Source: Branchiostoma floridae (taxonomy: Eukaryota; Chordata; Leptocardii; Amphioxiformes; Branchiostomatidae). Taken from it: a DNA stretch of 64,000 nt. Where the stretch lies: positions 16,328,897 to 16,392,896 of the forward strand of contig NC_049993.1 of NCBI RefSeq assembly GCF_000003815.2, given 5' to 3'. The notes beneath the pieces are model-generated. The model made no database searches. It worked only from the letters and a program-made list of their open reading frames with translations, and was not told the DNA's origin. Positions 49,101 to 61,100 of the stretch are shown in pieces (position 1 is the stretch's first letter; the number at the start of each line of letters is the position of its first letter). The position numbers and the translations under genes are program-made.

Positions 49101-52100
49101 GATATTTATCACAGTTAGAAAGGTTAATTTGTATTTCCCAGTTTGTTGATTTGTTTAAAGAAGAGTTGAAGTTTTCATTGTCTTATGTTTGGAACACAAC
49201 CTGTAAACCTATATGATGATTTTTATCCTCTGGTAATAAAACTTAATAAAAGATCTGACAATGTTATTTGGCTCTATAAGATGCTCTAGTCTAGAAATTG
49301 TTGCTATCCATGATAGTGCTTTTATTTAAAGCTAGACCTTCAATCTAAAGCTAGACCTTCTGTGCTGTCTTCAANNNNNNNNNNNNNNNNNNNNNNNNNN
49401 NNNNNNNNNNNNNNNNNNNNNNNNNNNNNNNNNNNNNNNNNNNNNNNNNNNNNNNNNNNNNNNNNNNNNNNNNNNNNNNNNNNNNNNNNNNNNNNNNNNN
49501 NNNNNNNNNNNNNNNNNNNNNNNNNNNNNNNNNNNNNNNNNNNNNNNNNNNNNNNNNNNNNNNNNNNNNNNNNNNNNNNNNNNNNNNNNNNNNNNNNNNN
49601 NNNNNNNNNNNNNNNNNNNNNNNNNNNNNNNNNNNNNNNNNNNNNNNNNNNNNNNNNNNNNNNNNNNNNNNNNNNNNNNNNNNNNNNNNNNNNNNNNNNN
49701 NNNNNNNNNNNNNNNNNNNNNNNNNNNNNNNNNNNNNNNNNNNNNNNNNNNNNNNNNNNNNNNNNNNNNNNNNNNNNNNNNNNNNNNNNNNNNNNNNNNN
49801 NNNNNNNNNNNNNNNNNNNNNNNNNNNNNNNNNNNNNNNNNNNNNNNNNNNNNNNNNNNNNNNNNNNNNNNNNNNNNNNNNNNNNNNNNNNNNNNNNNNN
49901 NNNNNNNNNNNNNNNNNNNNNNNNNNNNNNNNNNNNNNNNNNNNNNNNNNNNNNNNNNNNNNNNNNNNNNNNNNNTAATCCTAGATACATTAACGTAACA
50001 CTCATACAAGTTACTTGTATTTTCTTTACAAAGTCTTATGCACAAGCAAATATAATTGCCTGGCACAAATGCTCTTAAGGCTTTTATATCAGCTGGCATC
50101 AACGTTTTTGCCATTGTTAGAAGTTTTTGAGTAGGTGTAAGATTTTTAATCGCCTCTGACATTAAGAAAACCGGCTGCCCCTTTCTTGGTTGCCTTAAAC
50201 TCTCCCCAAGGCCCTGGGTTAAGCATGGCATGCGCATGGAAGACACTAACAAAAACTGAACAATTTTTGTTCGATTTTTCACCACAAATTTTAACCAGAT
50301 TTTTCCTTTTGTTCTCCCTCCCTCCCTGCTTCCCTTATTAGGAAGCCGGAAAGGTATGTCTGAAAACTAACTTCATCAGTGGAATTTGTCATATAAAGAT
50401 GTCGAGGCCACGTGCACTAACCTCCTGTTTTGTAGTGTTTTCCTCATGTAACAGAATGAAGTTTTGTAGTACTCTCCTTCCACTGTTGCATGTGACTGTC
50501 TAACATTCAACTGTAGGTTCACTTCCAGCTCCCTTCTTTATTCATCCTCCCTTTCTTCTTTTCTTTCTCACAAACAAAGATTTCTCAGTTTTTGGCTTAC
50601 ACTTTTCCAGTGCCCTTTGGATTTCAGGACAATGTAGTTTTTCAAACCTGTGTTTTATTCTAAAATGCTGAAAAGATTTGACCTAAGTATTTGATCAAGC
50701 AAAACAACATTTACCCTACATTCATTTATTTTAAATGGCATCTTGTCAAAAGGCATCTTTACCTTTGATCTTTATGAGCACTTTGACTTGAGTCTATTTT
50801 GCTCCAAGAAGTTACCAAAATAGAATGAAAGCAAAATGTACTATATTACAAGACATGACCTTTTTTTCTACTCAATAAAGAAAAGCTCACAGCACAAATC
50901 TTCTCACTCTGTTGCAGTTTTCAAAGATACTTCTGTAAAAAGTCTTCTCGAAACAATTTCTCCTTTTTTCATGCACTCTAAAACTCCCTCCCTTTCTTCA
51001 CCAAGCTGACTTCTAACCTCCAAGTACACACGATCATCCACTACAAGCAAATTGCCATTAACCAAATCCAATTTCCCCATTTTGTTCCCCTTTTGTTTTT
51101 TCGCTCCCTCATGAACGTTCAGGAGACCTCCAAGGTGGGTGGACAAAAGACGGGAAGGAATGATAACGAACTGGAGAAGTGCATGCTTTGTTGTGGCAGG
51201 GTTCATACATGCTCTAAGACTTGCTACCATGTCTGAAAACACTCGAACAGTTTTCCATCAGTTAATCAGGTTGGAATGTTGTAAAACACTCCTAAAGAGT
51301 TAAGTTCAAAGTGAAAAAAATCATGCATTTCTGGATTTTTGTCCAAGAACAGAACTTTCCAAAGTTTACTTAATGTATTACAACTTTTCATTGCAAGTCA
51401 AATATCTGGAATGATATTAACAATCTGAAAATTGAACTTTCGCTTCATTTTTCTCAGAGCTTGCTTAAGCTTTTACATTTTTTGCAGCCTGATCTTACAT
51501 ATAAAAAAAAAATCACTGACAAGGAACCTACTGACATGTATGGACCCTGCCTTGAGTGTAACATCACATGTGCATGTTTGTGCTTCGTTAGCGTATTGTT
51601 ACTAACTCTAAGCTTCTCTCTCCTTTTTCACCTGCTGCTTTTTCTGCACCGTCAGTGTTGAGGACAGGTGACTAATATGTCCTTCCTTCTTCTTCTACAG
51701 AGAGTTGTAACTTATATAGAAATTAACGTTATACTGAAATTGTCAAAGGGACAACTTAAATTGATCACAATTTGTCCCCTTTTCACTCATCTTTGAAGGG
51801 ATGACAAAATTTTTCCCCCTCAGAAGCAGAAAATATGAATCGCCTTGTTTTGTATTAGACATGATACTGCTAAACTGGTACTTAACAGTTTGGTGAATAT
51901 GCAATGTGTGTACATGTATATGTTAGGCCAGGGTTCTTTCTTGTAAGTCCTTTGTAATACATGTACTTGCTGATACTGAATCTCTGTTGTGAGAAACGTT
52001 ACATGTCCCGTGTTGTCAATGTGGTTGAGCTTTCTATGTGTTTCTCTTACAGTACTTTCATTTTGTGTTTTGCGGAATGATTTTCATAATTATGATTTGA

Positions 52101-55100
52101 TATTGTTACTTTTTTATTGCCCATGATTATTGCTTATATGATGTATGTTCCCAGCTGAGTTTCTAAGCTGAGATCTGAACATGTTTTGTCCTGTGCGCTG
52201 TAGGAAGAAGACTGAGTCTGCACCCAAGGGGGGAGCACCAGAACACCTGACCCACCCCACGGACCCTGTGGAGCTCCGCAGACTCAACTACCAAACTCCT
52301 GGTCAGTTACCTGACTGTTTTAGACACCTTTTGGTTCCACGTTGGTTTGAGTTTAAGGGTAGTTAGCAGGCAAGGGGCTAATGATGATAGAGTGGAAAGA
52401 AAGGAATTGGAGTACTACATGTATAAATGTATATCCATGACCATATTTTGTTTTGGAGGCGTCCTTTTGTACATTTTTAGACGTCCTTATTTTATTTTGT
52501 TTTTGGGGCGTCCTTTTGTACATTCTTTTTGGGTACCTCTCACACATATACAAGTCCCACATGCATACAATCCAATCATCTACTTATTCCTGCATTGCGA
52601 TGTTTCATTTTAATTCGAAATGATTTTTTATCCTCTGCAAATTGGGATATAAACCATTGCACCCTGTAGGAGGGAGAGGCTGTAGTTGCTGACAAGCTGG
52701 CTTACATTAACCCTACAAGAGTTAAATAGAACACAGGTGAAAGACCTGAGTCTTGTCTTATCAATCACACAGTTTTGGTCCAGATTCACTTGTGCACAGT
52801 TGTAATTTTGGTCTTCAGACAATCAGAGTCATTAAGTAAAGGGTAATTGACTACAGGTACTGCATGTAGTTATCAGTGGATAAACATGTCTTAGATTTGT
52901 TTTGCCGACTGTCTTATTGAGAAAATCTGGTGGGTTTGGACTGTTAATCAACAATACAGGGCTCCCTTGGAAATCAGTTTGCTAGACTGAAGGGACTACC
53001 CTACAAGATCAATGAATAAATAAATACAAATTAAGACTTAAAAGAGACAAGTACAGAAACTTAACTTTGGTGGATCATATCTCCTTCGATACTCCAGATC
53101 AATTTCATTCTTTTATATATTGAATGATTGTTTACTATCTTTCAAAATGATACCTGGGACAGCGCTCAGCGGCTACGAGTCTTCCCCGAGCCCCAAGCAA
53201 CATGCCCCGTAAATCGAATAAGCCAGCCCAGGGAGTTGGCCTGCTAGTGCTGTACTCTGATAACCAGGGTAGACCAAGAAAGAATTATGGACCACTTAAG
53301 AGACAGTAAAACAAAGCCCTGCTGACTCCCTCTCATTAGTGGCTCCAGGTGTGGTCTACAAGGGTCAAGTGTCATGACCTTTAGCCCAAGGGGTCCAGAC
53401 ATCAGGTCAAAGGTTCCCTGGGGTGGGGAAATGGGGGTTAAGTGGCCAAATGTCCAAATTTATCTTGAGGGTATAGAAGGGGTTGTTGTGTTACTGAATC
53501 ATGAAAGAGTATGTGGAGAAACTTCTGACATTTAAAGAGATTGATCAGTGAATTTTTCTTACTGAAAGTCAAAAATGTAGCTTTCAGGAATTGCTTCCAG
53601 ACTGTCGTGAAGCAGCATGTTCCATTTCAGCTAATATGATTTAGAGCTTATGCTTACTGCAAATGGTGTTTACACTTTTGCTCATGTTGGAGCCTAGGTT
53701 TCTGTAGATTGTTACACTTTGGGTAATGTTGCAACTGATCCTTACTTACTGTTCAATGTATGTTCTGTCTCACTTTGGGTAATGTTGCAACTGATCCTTC
53801 CATAAATTGTCACACTTTGGGTAATGTTGCAACTGATCCTTTCCATAAATTGTCACACTTTGGGTAATGGTGAAGCTACTTACCACGAATTGTGTTACAT
53901 TTCGTCGATGATAAACATGCTGTATCTGATCCTGACCGTGAATCATGTTGTGTTTCAGCCATGATGAACCACCCTCCCATCCCAGTGTTGGAGCTGGCTG
54001 AGCACATCGAGCGACTCAAGGCCAACGACAATCTCAAGTTCTCTCAGGAGTATGAGGTAAGATTGTCTTATTGATGTAAGAAGCTTTTTTTTAAAGATAA
54101 GGCTGTATCAGTGCTTGTACTTAAATTTTCTGGTAAAAGTCGCTGTTAAGGATCACTGACTATATAATATGAGCTTTAAAAAGCTGAATGGGCTAGTGTC
54201 AAACAAGATTTTTCCTAAACCATCTTCAAAACACAGTAGCTGTTTGTAAATTTAAAGGCCAAAAGAGTTTTATTAAAAGAAGACTGCTTTGCAAAATTTT
54301 TACATTTTTTCAAAACGCATTATTGTCCTCTCCAGTCCATCGAGCCTGGGCAGCAGTTCACATGGGATAACTCCAACCTGGAGGTCAACAAGCCCAAGAA
54401 CCGCTACGCTAACGTCATCGCGTACGACCACTCACGAGTCATCCTTCAGAACATCGACGGAGTCCCGGGAAGCGACTACCTGAACGCCAACTACATGGAC
54501 GGTTACCGACGACAGAACGCCTACCTTGCCACACAGGTATGTCAGCCTCCTGCACTGTTTTTGTTTAATTTTATTAATCAGTTGATGTTAAATGTTGTTA
54601 GATGTTAAATGTTGTTTAGTCAGCATATTGTTTAGTCAGATTAAAATGTTGTTGCCTCTTTGAAGCATTAAAGATTTTTGTCTTCTTGAATGAAAACAAA
54701 GTTGCCTGTGTCTTGAAAATGTAGAAGTGTTTCTAAAAATATTTTTCTCTTCTGTGTACTACAGGGTCCTCTACCCGAAACCATCCCCGACTTCTGGCGT
54801 ATGGTGTGGGAACAGCGCAGTGCTACTGTGGTCATGATGACTAAACTAGAGGAGAGGACCAGGGTAAGCATTCACGTATGTTTGGAACCCTTTTCTGTTC
54901 TTTTTCCTTTCTTTTTATTATTTTAAGTCGCTTCCCTCGCTGCCTGTTGTTTTATTTTCCGTTGCTTTCCTTGATTTCTGTTTTGTCACTTCATGGTCAC
55001 TTCTTCCGTTTATTTTTGTCGGTTTCCACAAGCACTACTTAGGTGCAGTATACTTTTACTTCTTCTGCACAGAAGGTGGTAAAGTATGGGAAAACAAGAA

Positions 55101-58100
55101 CACGTCTTCACAGTAAAAAGAACAAGTAGACACTTAACTCTTCACAGTGTAGTACACATCTTAATGCTCACATCACCATAAAAACACAGCTTGTTTTTGC
55201 ATAAGCAATTGCTGCATGTTCAAATATTGCTAACTTCTAGGCACTGTACAGCACTGCCCACAGTTAAATGTTCAATGCAGTATGCACATGTAGCCACTAG
55301 TAGCATTTGGCTAAAGCATTGAGCAACATAGTGGGAATTATTGCTGGTTTCAGTTACTGTGGTCAGTGCTGTACAGTGCAGCAATTAGCATGCAGTTTAA
55401 CAGCGTTTATTTCCAATGGTTTATTTCAGGTGAACAAACATTGTATGAGCCAGAATACCAGGCCAAAGTTCTTGATTTTATTGATGGCACAAATGTCAAA
55501 TGTTATTCATTTGTTGTGTCAATAAAGTTTTTTTTCTTTCTTTCTGGGCGCAACAAGCTGAATCATCCCAAAATGGTGTTATTTGAAGTTAAAAAAAAAA
55601 ATAAGAAATAAACAGAATATATCTTCAGTAGTTAGTTACTGGAGACATAAGCTGTTAACTGTTTCTTTTCCATGCATCCTTGGATGTCATGCAGAAACGT
55701 TCCTGTGGCCTAAAACAAAATTTGATGAAGGCAAACTAAACAGGAGACAAAGAAATGATAGTAAAATTGGCAACAGTCACGTAACCATGGTGTGTTGTTG
55801 TTTAGGTGAAGTGCGACCAGTACTGGCCGACCAGGGGGACAGAGACGTACGGGTCAGTCCAGGTCACGCTGCTGGACACCATTGAGCTGGCCACCTACAC
55901 TGTCAGGACTTTCGCTCTCTTTAGGGTGAGTAGTGCTGCATTTTCTGTTCTTAACTTCTTAGGAAGAATTTTACAGTTATTTTGTATGAGATACAGTTGT
56001 ATTGTGAGAAAGAACATTAAAACATATCAGCATCCTGATTGTGCATGATGTACATAATGATGAAGAAAACTGTAGACATGTCAGTCAGAATTCATATATC
56101 GATACAGGCCAGGGAACAGCTAGCAACAAGTTTCAGTATCTTTGAAAAAGAATTGAGATTTTTCATCTCAGAACTACAGCATTCCAGTTAATTCCAATGT
56201 ACTATCAAATACAGTAGGCGTCTATTCATTCAGATTTTAATGATTTGATACAACTTACCCGTACAAGGGTTGGATGTGTAAGATTTTTAAGCATTGATCA
56301 TAATCAGGTGTTTGTGCCTGCAAAGTCTGTGTGTAACCAAGAAGGGGGTTCTGTACGGCATCATTGATACAACTACTTATTCAAACTTGCAAACAAGCTA
56401 ATTGATCATTCCCATATCTCCTTCCCCCAGCATGGCTCAAGTGAGAAGCGTGAGGTGCGGCAGTTCCAGTTCACGGCCTGGCCAGACCACGGCGTGCCCG
56501 AGCACCCCACCCCCTTCCTGGCCTTCCTCAGGAGAGTCAAGGCCTGCAACCCACCTGACGCAGGGCCCATGATCGTCCACTGCAGGTATGGACATGTGTA
56601 CACTTAAACCTGTACTAGATTATTACTGTATAAAGCCTTCCTCAGGAGAGTCAAGGCCTGCAACCCACCTGACGCAGGGCCCATGATCGTCCACTGCAGG
56701 TATGGACATGTGTACACTTAAACCTGTACTAGATTATTACTGTATAAAGCCTTCCTCAGGAGAGTCAAGGCCTGCAACCCACCTGACGCAGGGCCCATGA
56801 TCGTCCACTGCAGGTATGGACATGTGTACACTTAAACCTGTACTAGATTATTACTGTATAAAGCCTTCCTCAGGAGAGTCAAGGCCTGCAACCCGCCCGA
56901 CGAAGGGCCCATGATCGTCCACTGCAGGTATGGACATGTGTACACACAAACCTGTACTAGTCTATCATTGCATAAAGCCTTCCTGGCCATTGATATACAG
57001 TTAAATTTGTTCTCGACCACCTTTGCATAAGGTCTTACCTGGCCATTGTGGCTCCTTTTTGGTGTACTAGATTGACCAATGTGTAACCAACTTCTCTATA
57101 GTGTTGTAGTGACCACATTTGTTTGATGCCTTGTAGTACACAAGTTTGACTAGTCCATTTGAACTACATGTATATTGACTTTTGAAAGTCACATGTATTT
57201 TAAGATCTTAACCAACTATAAGTAGCAGAACTATTTTGGGTAATTCTGCCATGTGAAAACAAATGTAAGGAACTCAGTCAAGGAACTCAATTTTAACTTG
57301 ACATCTTCATTTTTACCAATTTGTTAGAGTATTTTTAGAACCCATGTTTTAGGTTAGTCTTAGAAACCATCTGAATGTCACCAAGTGTACAGTATTACAA
57401 CCTTTGTATCTACAACATCTATATGCCTGTACTTGAATGTGTATGAATGTGCAATAAAGGCTATCATCGTAAATTCTACACAACTGACAATGTGTTTTCT
57501 CTCTTCTCCTCAGCGCTGGTGTGGGCAGAACCGGGTGCTTCATTGTCATTGACGCCATGTTGGAGCGCATCAAGCACGAGAAGACTGTGGACGTGTACGG
57601 CCACGTGACGCTGCTCCGCGCCCAGCGGAACTACATGGTGCAGACGGAGGACCAGTACATCTTCATCCACGACGCCATCTTCGAGGCCGTTTCCAGCGGC
57701 AACACGGAGGTCCCCGCCCGGAACCTGTACGCCCACATACAGAAGCTGACGCAGATCGAACCCGGAGAAACGGTGACTGGAATGGAGTTGGAATTCAAGG
57801 TGATTACAGCCTTCTTTTAATTGTTTTCGTAGTTTCTGTGTTTTTAATTCTTGCATGAAAATGTTTTTTAATGATAATAATTACCTTTGACTGCTCTTCA
57901 CCTAAACCTATGAAATAAGAGGAAATTATCTGATTTGTGTTAATGGAAGTTTGCATGATACGACTAGAGTAGAAAATTATCAAACAGATTAAGCTGAATT
58001 ATGATTTAACGTTCTGTTTTGACAGGGACTAGTCCGTAGTTATTTTAACGAGATTTATAATGTTTGGATGACATGATAACAACTATTGTTCAACTTATAT

Positions 58101-61100
58101 CTAATTGAAAATTTTCCTCCTTTTTCCCTCAGCGGCTGGCCAATACCAAAGCTCACACCTCCAGGTTCGTCAGTGCCAACCTTCCCTGCAACAAGTTCAA
58201 GAACAGATTAGTCAACATCATGCCATGTAAGTAATAAACAACTCAACTGCAGGCATAATTTGAAGTAGCACTGTCTTTTTGTACAAAGGAACACTGAATA
58301 AAGGCATTGATTGTTAACTTGAACATAATCAAACTTTTCGTGTTACTTTTCAGATGAATCAACACGTGTGTGCCTGCAGCCAATCAGAGGCTGCGACGGA
58401 TCGGATTACATCAACGCCAGCTTCATCGATGTAAGTTTCTCCATTTTGCTTTCAATTCATTACGAATGCCATTATGAATCTACATTACTTAGTTTCCTAG
58501 TTTGTATATCATCCCTTTCCTTCTGAAATAGACTTAGTCTTAAGCAGTACAGTTAGGAAGTTTCAATCTTCACAATGCAAATTTATGATAATCATAAAAT
58601 TATATAAATACATTATCCTTTCTGGTTAGCATTCAAATGTATAAGATTCAAATGTGCATTTTAAGTTCTTTAAGGAAGGTGCTTTTACCCCAATAATTCA
58701 CTGAGACAACAGCTTTTTAGTAGGTGTGTCAAAGCATTCGTTAAGTCGTTCATAAACATCATTTGTAGTAACTTGAAAAGAGTAGGGGTCCTTCCCTGTG
58801 TGAGTTAATCAAATAAATCTGTCCGGATATGCAGCTTGTATTGTTCAGTACAAACCTCGTGTGTTACACCATAAGGTGTGCATACAAACAAACAAACAAA
58901 CTAACTGCTTTGTGGAAGGTAACACTCTTTCGTTCCTCTTTCCCCCACAGGGCTACCGACAGAGGAACGCCTACATCGCCACGCAGGGTCCTCTGGCGGA
59001 GACGACGGAAGACTTCTGGAGAATGTTGTGGGAGCACAACTCCACCATCATCGTCATGCTGACCAAGCTGCGGGAGATGGGCAGGGAAAAGTGCCACCAG
59101 TACTGGCCGTCCGAGCGCTCCGCACGCTACCAGTACTTCGTGGTGGATCCCATGGCTGAGTACAACATGCCGCAGTACATCCTGAGGGAGTTCAAGGTCA
59201 CCGACGCTAGGGTGAGTGTCCTCTGCTCTCTCTTGTAAAGCCGTATATAGTAGAGTAGATTCATTCCTCAACCTACGGACATCTTGCACACTGCAGTCGT
59301 CTCTCAGAAAGACAGCTGGAGCCGCGTGGTTCAAGTTTTGAACTTTTTGTCAGCCTGTCGGCCAAACTAGTTTCACTATGTACAGCTTCCTTCCATGTCT
59401 TCTGAGGGACGTCTGCAGTGTGCAAGATGTTGGTAGCTTGAGGAATGAATCTACTCTACTCTATGCTTTCTTGGAAAGCCAGTTGCTTGGAATGTGGAAA
59501 CATCCAGATTTCAGAGACCCATGTTTTCGTTTTTTTCTTAAATGTGAAGAAGTCTGTCCTTCGTTTTAGTGATTGTTTGTCTTGAACACATGGCAATTAG
59601 TTCTTCGAATTCTTAAGCAGAGTTTGATTTTCTCAATCTTATTCCAAAGAAAGAGGTTTGGTACGACTGAGACAAACATTCTCCAAGATTGCATGACTTT
59701 TTTTTCCTAGTGCCATAGTTTTCTCCTGTTTTTCGGGTCCACTGTACAAAGACTTCTTTTCAAGTAAAGTTTTTTTTTGCAATCTGCTGGAATCTAAAAT
59801 GATTAGAATCAAACTCTGCAAAATCATCATCATCATTCCTTCTGTGGAGCATACAGCATGCTTATCATCCATTGAATCCATGTTTCTTTTCTTTAATAAC
59901 ATACATGTGTGTTGTACATTTCGTACATATCAAGTATTTCCTGTGGAAATATACTTTAGAGAGATGAAGTGCCTCAGCAATTGTTTTCATTGGAATTAAA
60001 TCATAGGACTAAGTCAAGAGAGTGGCTGTTGTAAATTTTTCTGGGCTTTCAAATTGAATGATACAGTGCTTTGTGATTGGCCAGCTTCTGTCCAATAGAG
60101 AGGCACTTCATCTTTTCAGGAAGACTCAAAATCTTGAACTAGCTTCTTGAGGATGCTAAGATTCTTGCTTGTGCTCCTTTGAGGGAGTGATGCTTACTGA
60201 AGACATCTTTAAGACATTTCTAAGAACTCTTTGCCATGCGAAACCATCTATCATGGTCCCTCTTGTTTCTTTCCTCCCTCCCCGGCTCGTGCCAAGCAGA
60301 GCGTGGTGAGTGGGCCCTCCGTTTGTTTGCAGGTGTCGTCATGGTGAAGTTCTGTATCTGTGTTGTTGTCGCTGCTGCTCTGGTGCTTGTCTTGTCATGT
60401 GTTGTGCTCTACATAAGAGTAACAATGTCACCTACACCTTCTGTAAGTCACCACACCAATTCTTCTTGACTATACAGGTCAAGTCAAACGATGGGAAGTC
60501 ACAAGATTTCTTAATCTGACCATGCAACTGTTGTTTCATTTTAATCTTTTTTTGTGGACATCTGAGCCCCTAGTTTTGGTGTTTTTCATTTTTTCTTACA
60601 CAGCACTTCCTTTCTAAATACCACTCTTTCAGTCTCAAATATATATATATATATATACAGTCACACACTGTGTCAGCTTTTGGTGTCAATATTATTATCA
60701 ATGTAGAAAAAGTGTTTGTATCATGTATAATCAGAAAGTAACCTATAGGCAGAGGTCACCCTGTGTTCCAGTGAATTTGGTACCTGCCAGTTATTTTGTA
60801 CACATGTTTTTATTTTCAGAGTGCCAACATTGTTTACCCAGGCAGTCCAGGCAGAAATTATACTGACTGTTAGTAGAAAAAAAAGATATTGTTAACAAGA
60901 AACTTACTTGATTTTAACTTGAAAGTTCTTGATTTCTTATGTTCTATTGTAGGACGGACAATCTAGGACAATCCGCCAGTTCCAGTTCACCGATTGGCCA
61001 GAGCAGGGCGTGCCAAAGTCTGGCGAGGGATTCATCGATTTCATTGGTCAGGTCCACAAAACAAAGGAACAGTTTGGACAGGAGGGGCCAATCACAGCCC

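Noticed and set aside
49340-50285. Frames up to 304 codons across 49340-50285 and shorter ones at 11334-11835 and 20289-20582
   Set aside because: They consist mainly of N and exist only because N is not read as stop.
51461-51661. Hydrophobic reading frame ([20 protein letters not shown]) as the missing transmembrane exon
   Set aside because: The hydrophobicity comes from reading the pyrimidine tract before the 51656 acceptor; no acceptor precedes it in a fitting phase and no donor follows before the stop.
59212-60952. 60333-60442 as an extra receptor exon in D2
   Set aside because: Frame needs phase 1 in and phase 0 out, but the flanking exons are phase 0-0; the phase-0 reading has an early stop.
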